A stretch of DNA of 11,218 bases from Methanosarcinales archaeon (GCA_030666885.1 DAOUWY010000034.1:1-11218); one strand, 5' to 3'. Counted from the first letter of the stretch, positions 1 through 6,965 are shown. A program made the numbers and translations. The notes: generated by a model not told the origin, from the sequence alone.

Positions 1-104
1 ATTCGAAGAATTTCATGTACGTTTTATAACAAAAACAATACGTAAGCGATAGAAACCTCATACCTTATCAGAGCGAGGATGGCAAGTGGCTGGAGTTTCA
101 GAAC

Positions 105-338
105 ATGAGCGTTAACGGGGATAAGTATCCAAAGGGAAAAAGGGGTCAATTTTGGATGGGAATTTTCAGTCTTAGTTTGCCAGACAATGCCGTAAGATTA
201 AAAACCTACCGCTCCCAGCCTACGTTCAACAAATATGTTGAAACACCCAATATAAGCAGTGGATGCACGTATCCTATATACGAGATTAAAGCAGTTTTGA
301 GATGTGCAAAAAGTAAGGTTTATTGTTTTTTTATGTAG
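105..338 (+). CDS. short ORF of doubtful status, possible gene remnant
   Basis: A 77-codon frame from an ATG with a GGAG at 92-95, 9 nt upstream. The same frame is open back to position 30, just after a TAA at 27-29, and the extra codons still look protein-like (PYQSEDGKWLEFQN), so this may be the surviving piece of a larger broken gene. Codon use looks coding-like in the first two thirds; the last residues (AKSKVYCFFM) look like random read-through. It converges on the minus-strand membrane-protein gene and overlaps its last 19 bases. No domain is recognised. It could equally be a chance ORF in a non-coding stretch. Confidence 0.25.
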   Translation: MSVNGDKYPKGKRGQFWMGIFSLSLPDNAVRLKTYRSQPTFNKYVETPNISSGCTYPIYEIKAVLRCAKSKVYCFFM

Positions 339-568
339 AATTCCCTGACAATATAGAGTATGGCCGCTATTATTGCCAGATCAAAGATGGATCCTATGAG
401 GCTAGTGTACCGGTAATCAAACAGGTCATGGATGGCACTGTGCATGCCCTGGTAAAACCCGAAGGAAGCAACCAGCAATATAAGCAGCATGATTATAATC
501 ATGCCTGTCCTGAATAAACTGACATTGTCTGTTTGTCCTTTCTTCTTAGCAGTTTCATTCTCTTCCAT
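320..568 (-). CDS. small two-helix membrane protein
   Basis: An 82-residue protein with a polar, charged N-terminus (MEENETAKKKGQ) followed by two hydrophobic segments at about residues 22-41 and 56-77, separated by a short loop with His, Asp and Tyr (HSAIHDLFDYRY), and a basic end (YIKKQ). It is predicted to be an integral membrane hairpin; no catalytic motif is visible. Its start lies 6 nt after the stop of the upstream DUF7490-like gene, and its ribosome binding site AGGTGA is made from the last codons and stop of that gene, so translation is very likely coupled. The pairing suggests a membrane partner for the exported protein, which is inference. The function is unknown. Any transcript end would fall in the T-rich minus-strand stretch around 308-319. 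Confidence 0.65.
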   Translation of the reverse strand: MEENETAKKKGQTDNVSLFRTGMIIIMLLILLVASFGFYQGMHSAIHDLFDYRYTSLIGSIFDLAIIAAILYIVREFYIKKQ

Positions 569-574
569 CCATCT

Positions 575-1576
575 TCACCTGACCTTATTTTTTCTTCTTC
601 CAAGTATCACAGCCATAACCACCAGACCTAACATTGCGCTCATTATGCCAAAGCCCGGTTCTTTCGTCGGGATCGGGCCACCGTAATCCCCTGTCCTGTA
701 CACATCATCATAAGGTCTTTGGGAGGATTCCGGCACTACGAACTCAGTAGTAATAGTCTTGATTGTACTCACGGACCTGGTCTTCGTTACCACATCTTCA
801 TCACCTTGACTGTCGGGCGCCATGAAGAATGATATGCCATATTCGGTAATAATGCGGTCATTCTCGAATATCATTACCTCCACCCTGTAGTCCCTGTCCT
901 TTGGCACTTCAAGTTCGATATTCTTGACCACAGTGGTATCTGCCTTTACCACGCCTACATTGATATTGCCACTCTGGCCTATTAGGTTGGTCCTGGCATC
1001 ACGCAATTTCACCAGTGCCGTTAAGGGTGACGAATCCGACCTCCCGTAGTTGTCCAGGAAGGTGGTAACCTTCAGGATAGTGGTGGTATCGCCTCTTGAT
1101 AACATAGCCACATCCACGTCACGGATGTTGATGTATGAATGCTTTGGGCTGGTGAGCAGGGATTCGAGGCCTGATATGGTAGCAGTGCCCGATGTTATCT
1201 GCCCGCCGTCCTCGTATAATGTTACCTCAATTCGATAGTTGCCTGTAATTGGAACATTTAACTCCACTGTGCCGTTTTGGGTCCTGTCCTTGCCGATGTT
1301 GCCCATAGATATTTTCTCATCTGCCATTAGCAGGTTGGTACCCAGGTTGTATGCTTTTGCCTGTATCTCTACTTCACCGGAGGTCTTGCCACTGTTGCTT
1401 ACATAAGTGATGATGTTGAGCCGGACGGTGTCATCATCGATAACGTCGGCCGAGATGTCTACTTTATTGATGGCAAGGCTGGTGGTGTCATACTCCCTAA
1501 GACATCCCCCTGCCAGGACTGATGCGAGAATCAGTGCTGTTACCAGCATGGTCTTCACTGTAGACGTTAGGTTCAT
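575..1576 (-). CDS. exported DUF7490-like protein with PGF-CTERM-type anchor
   Basis: 333 residues. The N-terminus is a signal peptide (Lys8, hydrophobic core 10-22) ending in a lipobox-like AGGC with Cys25. Two homologous beta-rich repeats follow, about residues 33-135 and 147-250. Each carries the pattern of an extracellular adhesion-like domain: a change from DTTSLAINKVDI or YINIRDVDV to 'YRIEVTLYEDG' and 'YRVEVMIFEND'. The repeat design and the GLESL segment between the repeats match what I remember of the archaeal DUF7490 family. A Thr/Ser/Pro linker (about 262-300) leads to EPGFG, a hydrophobic helix and RRKNKVR, the layout of a PGF-CTERM sorting signal processed by an archaeosortase (ArtA). 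The protein should sit on the outer face of the cell, but its job is not known. The start is the first ATG before a convincing signal peptide; there is no clear ribosome binding site. It forms a unit with the small membrane protein downstream. Confidence 0.75.
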   Translation of the reverse strand: MNLTSTVKTMLVTALILASVLAGGCLREYDTTSLAINKVDISADVIDDDTVRLNIITYVSNSGKTSGEVEIQAKAYNLGTNLLMADEKISMGNIGKDRTQNGTVELNVPITGNYRIEVTLYEDGGQITSGTATISGLESLLTSPKHSYINIRDVDVAMLSRGDTTTILKVTTFLDNYGRSDSSPLTALVKLRDARTNLIGQSGNINVGVVKADTTVVKNIELEVPKDRDYRVEVMIFENDRIITEYGISFFMAPDSQGDEDVVTKTRSVSTIKTITTEFVVPESSQRPYDDVYRTGDYGGPIPTKEPGFGIMSAMLGLVVMAVILGRRKNKVR

Positions 1577-1867
1577 AGTATTTATTTGGGGTGCTATTGT
1601 TTGAAATACTTTTCGGTAATTTTTGTGACTATTTGCACACTATTATATAGGTTAACTATAAAAATATCAGACATAATTGACATAATTTGCGTGGTGACGG
1701 CTTCGTTTCAATCGTTCGTGGGTCCTGTATGAAAGAATCTATTGAAGCCAGGTTTTTGGGTATATGAGTGAAAATGGTCCGGGATGGAAGATCATGTCCA
1801 AAAAGCATTTATTACCCACAATCCATAAGAACCCGTATTATAAATTAAAAGATACGGAGTACGTAAA
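1577..1867. other. divergent intergenic region
   Basis: This 291-base gap lies between two divergently transcribed genes and should hold both promoters. The left half is AT-rich and contains the minus-strand TATA candidate plus a second TATA-like CTATAAAAA around 1657-1665. The right half (about 1690-1800) is less AT-rich and shows no ORF. TTATAAATTA at 1838-1847 looks like a TATA box, but its expected start site would fall after the GGAG that serves the next gene, so ATTTATTA near 1806-1813 is the better candidate. No RNA gene is recognised. Confidence 0.4.
1641..1650 (-). promoter_or_regulatory. possible TATA box for the DUF7490-like gene
   Basis: Read on the minus strand, this is CTATATAATA, about 65 nt upstream of the ATG at 1576, in an otherwise gene-free gap between divergent genes. 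The sequence fits an archaeal TATA element, but no convincing BRE is seen and AT-rich DNA yields such matches often. Confidence 0.3.
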
Positions 1868-2314
1868 ATGAGTGATGAGATCCGGATTGGGATTATTATA
1901 TGCGACCGCTACCATGTGTGTGCCGGAGGCAAATGTCTGAGAGCGCTCAACAACAGGGAAGGTGCATTCAGCATTTATAAGGATAAAGAAGTGAAACTGG
2001 TCGGATATACTGCTTGTGGTGGCTGCCCTGGTGGAAATATCGAATACGCTCCGGAGGAGATGAAGAAGAACGGGGCAGAAGTGATACACCTCGCCACAGG
2101 ACTGGTCGTCGGATATCCACCATGTCCTCGTGTAACCAACTTTCGTGATTTTATCCGGGCAAAGTATGGGCTTGACGTTGTGATCGGGACGCATCCTATC
2201 CCCCAGAACTACTATGAGATGCATACGACACTCGGGACATGGAACTCTCCCCGTTGGAAGGAGATCATTCAACCGACACTTGCAGATGAAAAGACCCGTT
2301 TGTTGTACGACTGA
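1868..2314 (+). CDS. CGGC-domain protein
   Basis: 148 residues, the usual size for the CGGC (PF08821-type) family, a small, presumed metal- or cofactor-binding domain found in anaerobic archaea and bacteria. The naming motif is at about residues 50-54 (TACGGCPGG). Further conserved-looking cysteines are in CDRYHVCAGGKC near the N-terminus (about 12-23) and in GYPPCPRV (about 79-86), and a short GTHPIPQNYYEMH follows, so five to six Cys plus His could build a metal site. The start is supported by GGAG at 1856-1859, 8 nt before the ATG. It stands alone, with no operon partner in sight. The family has no firm biochemical role that I can name. Base composition is closer to the left-hand genes than to the injection-system genes. 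Confidence 0.85.
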   Translation: MSDEIRIGIIICDRYHVCAGGKCLRALNNREGAFSIYKDKEVKLVGYTACGGCPGGNIEYAPEEMKKNGAEVIHLATGLVVGYPPCPRVTNFRDFIRAKYGLDVVIGTHPIPQNYYEMHTTLGTWNSPRWKEIIQPTLADEKTRLLYD

Positions 2315-2410
2315 TATCAAAGTGATGGAATGACAGAATGCTGGAATTTTCTCGAAGAGACAAAAGTTGATCCTTAGAAATCATCCTTGTTGCACAGAAA
2401 TCTATTTGTG

Positions 2411-2430
2411 AGTGACTTTTTATTATTTTG
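2411..2430 (+). terminator. T-rich probable transcript end after the CGGC gene
   Basis: About 100 nt after the CGGC stop there is a T-rich run (CTTTTTATTATTTTG). Archaeal RNA polymerase stops at such tracts without needing a hairpin. The palindromic repeat just downstream could add to it. Confidence 0.35.
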
Positions 2431-2445
2431 TGGGACGATTCGAAA

Positions 2446-2515
2446 AACCGCAGAGAGCGCAGAGTAACGCAGAGAAAAAAACAACCCTCTGCGATCCCCC
2501 GCGTCCTCTGCGGTT
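2446..2515. repeat. 29-bp imperfect palindromic repeat element
   Basis: The left arm 2446-2474 and right arm 2487-2515 are inverted copies around a 12-nt A-rich loop. The outermost 10 bp (AACCGCAGAG) and innermost 7 bp (CGCAGAG) pair perfectly. Overall 23 of 29 positions are Watson-Crick, one is G-U and five mismatch. The left arm is itself built from three CGCAGAG units. It is flanked by A and T runs (A5 at 2443-2447 and T7 from 2520), so it resembles a small REP/MITE-like unit of the kind scattered in Methanosarcinales and other genomes. It may also work as a bidirectional terminator. I cannot confirm other copies from this window. Confidence 0.7.
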
Positions 2516-2681
2516 ATTCTTTTTTTACATGATCCACTTATCCAGAATAAATTAAAAAGTCTCGGATTTTGAATTACCGGACAGCTCTATACACAGAACC
2601 TTAAATTTTGTCTTTTGTGCAAAAATGCCACTGCATATCGATTACAAAAATAATATTATCCCAAGACCTAAAATCTAGAAA

Positions 2682-2752
2682 AGTTAATATAGTATAAATT
2701 AATATATTAACTTGTTTCAATATTTGTTTAATATCAATAATTGTTTCAATAT
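2682..2752 (+). promoter_or_regulatory. candidate promoter with TATA inside a dyad and three repeats
   Basis: AAGTTAATATA at 2681-2691 is perfectly inverted at 2703-2713, an 11-bp dyad with an 11-nt centre. The centre holds GTATAAATTAA, a good archaeal TATA box. Directly after come three copies of a TTGTTT(C)AATAT repeat at 2712-2723, 2724-2734 (one base shorter) and 2741-2752. This looks like a repressor/activator control region for the 2854 gene and probably the ATPase unit. A second feature is AAGGAG at 2764-2769, which can pair with CTCCTT at 2791-2796. Confidence 0.4.
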
Positions 2753-2853
2753 AATTTAGAATTAAGGAGCGAGCAATTTGGCGATGAAAACTCCTTTCAA
2801 TTAGTGGATACATTGTCAATTGCATTAAATATCTGCAAATCAGGGGTGGTTAC

Positions 2854-3165
2854 ATGATTTTATGTGAATGTGGTGAGTTTATCGAGGGAGAAACATTTAA
2901 AGATTATATACAGACATCAGCTAATCCATCTACGTCAACCATAGGACACAAAAAATGTGGCCTGATATTTGATTTTTTTGATGGTAAAATCCCCAAAAAA
3001 TTTTCATCCAGAAAGGAATTAAAGAGTCTTGCAATGAAATTTGCAGATAAAAAAAATCTGGATGAAAATGCTTTTGGAAAATTCCTGATCGAAGTGGACA
3101 GGTTGAAATCATTAGGGAAATTATCTGATTGTGATATAGTGCTAATGGCATATAGTAGATTGTAG
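2854..3165 (+). CDS. small Cys/His protein of unknown function
   Basis: 103 residues, preceded by GGGGTGG at 2842-2848. The N-terminus carries CECG (Cys4, Cys6) and later GHKKCG (His32, Cys35), a plausible treble-type zinc site with unusual spacing; the remainder (about 50-103) is charged and helical with many Lys and Asp/Glu. No family is recognised. It is the first gene after the control region and lies 53 nt before the AAA+ ATPase on the same strand, so it may be cotranscribed and could be a regulator or accessory factor of the cluster; this is inference. Its AT-rich codon use matches the injection-system genes rather than the left flank. Confidence 0.6.
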   Translation: MILCECGEFIEGETFKDYIQTSANPSTSTIGHKKCGLIFDFFDGKIPKKFSSRKELKSLAMKFADKKNLDENAFGKFLIEVDRLKSLGKLSDCDIVLMAYSRL

Positions 3166-3218
3166 AATCGGGCAGATATCCGGACTGATTGTAAGAGGAC
3201 TATAGAAGTGACAATTAT

Positions 3219-5435
3219 ATGAAAGTTATTCCTGAATCCGAAGAGAATTCCGGTACATTACTCTCTATCGACAATATAACAGTCTATAATACCGATATTG
3301 AATATCTTCTTGATGAACTTCATAGAATTGACTTGGTTATCCGTTTTTACTTAAATAAATATCGGGCAAACCAGCAGGGATTTATGGATGATCTTCGCGG
3401 TTTATACATATCCGAAGATGAAATAGATACAATTTTGCAGACTCCTCTGTTTGAAAAGAGATCCGGTCCATATTCAGATCCGGAACTGGAGCATATTGAA
3501 ACATTAACAAGGGAAATTAACCAAAAGAAAAAAAATAGTATCGAAAGAGGGAAAAAACTGCGGCATCACATGTTGTCAGTACTCTTTTATCTTACTCCCT
3601 TCGAAATAGATATACTCTTAATCTGCCTGGCACCTGAACTGGATCAGCGGTATGAAAAACTTTACTCTTATCTTCAGAATGACGTAACAAAAAAGCGCCC
3701 CACAGTAGATTTGGTGATGAATATCCTGTTTTCATCCGTAGAAGAAAGGTTCACAGCAAGGGAGACATTTTTACCCACATCCCCATTGATCAGGAACCGG
3801 CTTATTTATCTATATGATGGTCAGGATGACCAGCTTCCTCTGTTGTCTAAATACATAAAGATCGATGAGAGGATAATTAACTTTCTCCTGGGGTCCGATG
3901 AAATAGATTCGGGAATACGGGATTTTTCAAAGAAGATCGAGCCAAATAGGTCTTTCAGGGACCTCATGTTGGAGGCAGATAATAAGAACAACTTGATAGA
4001 GCTTATAAAATGGCATTCCCGTAAAAAGATCCCTTTGATTTTCTTATTTCACGGACCCTATGGCACTGGAAAAAAATTGACGGCTGAGGCTATTTGTAAA
4101 GGATTAAAGATGCCTTTACTTATAGTAGATTCAAAAGCTTTGGCAAAGGACGAAACCTTTGAAACCCTCGATCTTGTTGTCCGGGAAGCTAAATTGCAAA
4201 ATTCATTACTGTATCTTGAAGGGTTTGATACTCTATTGAAGGATGAAGCTAGCGGAATTAATGCAATGAACTTAATTCAGGAACTGGACTACTTTCCAAA
4301 TTGGGTTTTTTTATCAAGTGAAATTGCATGGGAACCAAAAGCGGTTTTAAAAAAACATGGATTTATCAGGCATGAAGTCCCTCTCCCTTCTTTCGCACTT
4401 CGCCAACAAATGTGGAAATCATTCTTAGACGGTCGATCTGATTTATCTGATGATGTTATCATCCCGCTTGCCAGTAAATTTAACTTAAGTGGTGGTCAGA
4501 TACAGGATGCCATATTCACAGCATGTAATATTGCGAAAAAAAAAAATGTCGGTGTGTCTGAATTATCTTCAAGTGACCTTTACGAGGGTTGCAAAGCCCA
4601 GTCCAATAAGGGTCTTACAACTTTAGCCAAAAAGATAGATATCCGCCATACCTGGGAAGATATTATCCTTCCGGTGGATATAAAAAAACAGTTGAAAGAA
4701 ATTAGCGGGCACATCAAATATAAGGGTACCGTATATCTGGACTGGGGATTTGACGAGAAATTATCTATTGGAAAAGGAGTGAATGTCCTTTTTTCCGGGC
4801 CATCGGGTACAGGTAAAACCATGTCTGCAGAGATTATCGCTAATGATGTGGAACTGGATATTTATAAAATCGATCTGTCCAGTGTTGTCAGTAAGTATAT
4901 AGGTGAAACAGAAAAAAATCTCAATAAAATCTTTAAAGAAGCCGAGACCAGTAATGCGATCCTGTTTTTCGACGAAGCCGATGCCCTTTTTGGAAAACGT
5001 TCTGAAGTTAAAGATGCACATGACAGGTATGCTAATATAGAAATAGGATATTTGTTGCAGAAAATGGAGGAATATGAAGGTATTGTTATTCTTGCTACGA
5101 ATCTCAGTAAAAATATCGATGATGCATTTTTAAGGAGGATACAATTTTTGGTTGAGTTTCCATTCCCTAATGAAACGCTGAGAAAACTGATATGGACTGG
5201 TATGTTTCCGAAGATTGCACCACTTTCCAAAGATATAGATTTCAAATTCCTGTCAAAGGAATTGAAACTCGCAGGCGGTAATATTAAGAATATTGCTGTA
5301 GCAGCTGCATTTTATGCCGCTGAGGAGTCTAATGAAATAAGAATGAATCATATCATGCATGCAGCAAGAAGAGAATACGAGAAGATGGGAAAACCTTTTA
5401 TAAAGACCGACTTTGAACCTTATTATGAATTCTAG
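3219..5435 (+). CDS. tandem AAA+ ATPase of contractile injection system type (Afp15/Pvc15-like)
   Basis: 738 residues. The N-terminal part (about 1-235) is helical and contains the stretch TPFEIDILLICLAPELD (126-142), typical of the domain before the AAA modules in injection-system ATPases. AAA domain 1 (about 250-445) has a Walker A GPYGTGKK (279-286) with Lys instead of Ser/Thr at the end and a poor Walker B (LLYLEGFD, 330-337), so it is probably inactive. AAA domain 2 (about 475-720) is complete: GPSGTGKT (527-534), ILFFDEADALFG (581-592), sensor-1 TN (627-628), arginine-finger region DDAFLRR (634-640) and sensor-2-like GGNIKN (686-691). In eCIS this ATPase is conserved and thought to help assemble or dismantle the particle; it is not the T6SS ClpV. 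The ribosome binding site is weak (GAAGTG) and the gene ends 17 nt before the DUF4255 gene, so the two are one transcript. Domain calls are sure; the exact cellular role is not. Confidence 0.9.
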   Translation: MKVIPESEENSGTLLSIDNITVYNTDIEYLLDELHRIDLVIRFYLNKYRANQQGFMDDLRGLYISEDEIDTILQTPLFEKRSGPYSDPELEHIETLTREINQKKKNSIERGKKLRHHMLSVLFYLTPFEIDILLICLAPELDQRYEKLYSYLQNDVTKKRPTVDLVMNILFSSVEERFTARETFLPTSPLIRNRLIYLYDGQDDQLPLLSKYIKIDERIINFLLGSDEIDSGIRDFSKKIEPNRSFRDLMLEADNKNNLIELIKWHSRKKIPLIFLFHGPYGTGKKLTAEAICKGLKMPLLIVDSKALAKDETFETLDLVVREAKLQNSLLYLEGFDTLLKDEASGINAMNLIQELDYFPNWVFLSSEIAWEPKAVLKKHGFIRHEVPLPSFALRQQMWKSFLDGRSDLSDDVIIPLASKFNLSGGQIQDAIFTACNIAKKKNVGVSELSSSDLYEGCKAQSNKGLTTLAKKIDIRHTWEDIILPVDIKKQLKEISGHIKYKGTVYLDWGFDEKLSIGKGVNVLFSGPSGTGKTMSAEIIANDVELDIYKIDLSSVVSKYIGETEKNLNKIFKEAETSNAILFFDEADALFGKRSEVKDAHDRYANIEIGYLLQKMEEYEGIVILATNLSKNIDDAFLRRIQFLVEFPFPNETLRKLIWTGMFPKIAPLSKDIDFKFLSKELKLAGGNIKNIAVAAAFYAAEESNEIRMNHIMHAARREYEKMGKPFIKTDFEPYYEF

Positions 5436-5452
5436 AAATGAACGAGAGATAA

Positions 5453-6022
5453 ATGACGATCATAAAAGATGTTAGTGAAACTCTAAAAAAGATTCTGCAG
5501 CAAATCCCGGAACTTACTGACGAGGATTCGATCACATTTGATTCACCCGCAGACGTTGAGGAAACTAACAAACCAATCCTTTCAATATTTTTATATCAGG
5601 TAGTCGAGAACAGTTTTCTTCGAAATTTGGAACCAGAACCAATAGGCACAGGTCAGATGCAGTATCCACCTCTGGTCATTGACCTGCATTATGTCTTCAC
5701 TCCTTTTTCTCGAAGTAAAGATAAAGAACTCATGATCATAGAAAAAATTATGCAGATATTTTATGACAATTCCGTATTTACAGACGAGATGATTAATGAT
5801 AACCTGAGAAATAGCGGAAATGATGCGATAAAGATCGTTCCTGACAATCTTTCATTTGATAACTTAAGCAAACTTTGGGAAAGATTTCCTGATAAGGATT
5901 TCAAACTTTCTATCTCGTATGTTCTGACACCTGTCAGAATACCTTCAGGAAAGCCCATTGCCGAGATTAAAAGAGTTCAGAAGAAGGATATCGATTTATA
6001 TATGATGGATGCTGGACAATGA
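5453..6022 (+). CDS. DUF4255 (Pvc16/Afp16-like) tail-terminator protein
   Basis: 189 residues, matching the DUF4255/Pvc16 N-terminal domain in size and layout. It has a helical start (DVSETLKKILQQIP), an acidic DEDSITFDSPAD, then the strand segment KPILSIFLYQVVENSFLRN (39-57) and the hydrophobic PPLVIDLHYVFTPFS (about 71-85). The C-terminal strand LSISYVLTPVRIPSG (152-166) is also family-typical. In Afp/PVC particles this protein caps the end of the tube-sheath away from the baseplate and sets where the tail stops. It follows the ATPase by 17 nt with only a weak GAGAG ribosome binding site and overlaps the next start by ATGA. Its presence beside the ATPase is the strongest argument for an eCIS rather than a phage. 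Confidence 0.85.
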   Translation: MTIIKDVSETLKKILQQIPELTDEDSITFDSPADVEETNKPILSIFLYQVVENSFLRNLEPEPIGTGQMQYPPLVIDLHYVFTPFSRSKDKELMIIEKIMQIFYDNSVFTDEMINDNLRNSGNDAIKIVPDNLSFDNLSKLWERFPDKDFKLSISYVLTPVRIPSGKPIAEIKRVQKKDIDLYMMDAGQ

Positions 6023-6585
6023 TTTTTGCAGAAAGGATAACAACAATCCTGACGATGGCTGTAATGCCAAAAGATAATTTAACCACTGATACAATGGTTA
6101 TCGGGGATGTGTCCGTAATAGCTTCGGGAATAAAGGAAGATATTATTGAACATAGCACAGGATATTTTCTTTTCACAGATCTTTTAGAAGGAACATACCA
6201 GATCACAGCAGGAGGAACATTCTATAAATATGATAACTTTACTATTGACACTACATCTATCAACCCCGAACAACCTTTTGTTGATATATTTCTAAATCCA
6301 AATGCCAATTATCCTTTCCCCGAAGGTATAACAGTCCTGAAAGGAAAGATTACCGATACGGAATATAAACCACTTCCCGAGGCTTCCATAACGATTGAAG
6401 ATATGACTGAAAGTGCAATTTCAGAAGACAATGGTAATTTTTTTATCGTATTTGATTCGATAGGTGAAGATAGCACTATTAATTTACATATTGTCAAAAA
6501 TGGATATGAATCTCAACAAATCGATGTTCTTTTAGAAAAAGATACCACTACACGCACTGAAACAATTAAATTAACAGAAGAATAG
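6019..6585 (+). CDS. protein with two carboxypeptidase-regulatory-like beta domains
   Basis: 188 residues; the ATG overlaps the DUF4255 stop (ATGA), so translation is coupled. Two immunoglobulin-like beta domains can be read: about 25-95 (GDVSVIASG, YFLFTDLLEGTYQITAGG) and about 103-186 (VLKGKITDTEYKPLPEASITI, NGNFFIVF, LHIVKNGY). Both show the G-x-V/I...P-x-x-x-A-x-V/I and D-x-x-G-x-F/Y patterns of carboxypeptidase-regulatory-like domains. No protease residues are present, so this is a binding or structural module. There is no signal peptide; the N-terminus (IFAERITTILTMAVM) is amphipathic at most. Given its coupling to the tail cap, it may decorate or complete the cap end of the particle, which is inference. 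Confidence 0.7.
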   Translation: MIFAERITTILTMAVMPKDNLTTDTMVIGDVSVIASGIKEDIIEHSTGYFLFTDLLEGTYQITAGGTFYKYDNFTIDTTSINPEQPFVDIFLNPNANYPFPEGITVLKGKITDTEYKPLPEASITIEDMTESAISEDNGNFFIVFDSIGEDSTINLHIVKNGYESQQIDVLLEKDTTTRTETIKLTEE

Positions 6586-6586
6586 C

Positions 6587-6594
6587 AGGAGGTG
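6587..6594 (+). promoter_or_regulatory. orphan Shine-Dalgarno sequence
   Basis: AGGAGGTG lies directly after the stop of the beta-domain gene but is followed by no credible gene: TTG at 6596 opens only four codons (TTG AAC AAA CGT TAA), and an ATG at 6613 is followed at once by TAA. It may be the relic of a lost small gene or a leader element. Confidence 0.3.
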
Positions 6595-6680
6595 TTTGAA
6601 CAAACGTTAACAATGTAATAATTTCAAGTTAAGTTATCAATTTACGGGCAAGCCCTGTATAGGCAAAAATGAAGAATGTG

Positions 6681-6720
6681 AATTAAATTATATTATATCA
6701 ATTTAAATTAATAATGGAGG
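6681..6720 (+). promoter_or_regulatory. candidate internal promoter and strong RBS of the tail module
   Basis: The only sizeable gap inside the cluster (139 nt). It contains TTATATTATA around 6688-6697 as a TATA candidate, then AATTAATAATGGAGG ending at 6720. GGAGG is 4 nt before the ATG at 6725. This could give the abundant tail proteins their own transcript separate from the ATPase unit. Confidence 0.4.
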
Positions 6721-6724
6721 AACT

Positions 6725-6964
6725 ATGGTTGTTATTAGAAATAGACTGAAACAGAGAATAATAGTTAATTTGGTAGGTGGCAAAAATCTTAACATTATGG
6801 CAAAAGGCACTGCCAATGTTACAGAGGAAGAACTTTCATCACTGCATTTGCAAACTTTAATTGACAAGGGTATTATTTCCTTGGTTCAACAGCCTGTTGT
6901 AAGTGAAGAAGAACCACCGAGTGAAATCGAAGATGAAGATGAAAGTGAAGATGAGATAGAATAA
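6725..6964 (+). CDS. small protein with acidic tail, conserved-looking core
   Basis: 79 residues. The core (about 1-55) reads as a compact mixed fold with IIVNLVGGKNLNIMAKGTANV and EEELSSLHLQTLIDKG, the latter a probable helix. The C-terminus (about 58-79) is a Glu/Asp run (EEEPPSEIEDEDESEDEIE) encoded by imperfect GAA/GAT triplets. A gene of this type, placed just before a tail sheath, resembles small accessory genes seen near sheath genes in phage-like clusters, but I cannot name the family. The start has GGAGG at 6716-6720. It could be a sheath chaperone or a minor sheath/tube partner (inference). It ends 66 nt before the sheath start. Confidence 0.6.
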   Translation: MVVIRNRLKQRIIVNLVGGKNLNIMAKGTANVTEEELSSLHLQTLIDKGIISLVQQPVVSEEEPPSEIEDEDESEDEIE

Positions 6965-6965
6965 T

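Larger units (their letters stand above)
2315..2853. other. gene-free boundary region
   Basis: 539 bases between the CGGC gene and the injection-system side. It holds a T-rich likely transcript end, the palindromic repeat, an unremarkable stretch at about 2530-2640, and then a very AT-rich control region. Base composition drops noticeably at about 2640. ORFs that can be read here (for example on the minus strand at 2601-2825) look like chance frames. Confidence 0.5.

Noticed and set aside
1700..1780. CRISPR-like GTTTCAATCG...ATTGAAGC arrangement in the divergent gap
   Set aside because: Only a single imperfect copy; no repeated unit with spacers.
1838..2320. 160-codon ORF on the minus strand opposite the CGGC gene
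   Set aside because: It mirrors the CGGC gene, which has a clear family match and ribosome binding site.
2712..2752. TTGTTTCAATAT repeats as a CRISPR remnant
   Set aside because: Units are 11-12 nt with almost no spacer, far too short; better read as iterated binding sites.
2601..2825. 74-codon minus-strand ORF in the control region
   Set aside because: Low-complexity Ile/Leu-rich translation of AT-rich DNA with no ribosome binding site seen and no family resemblance.
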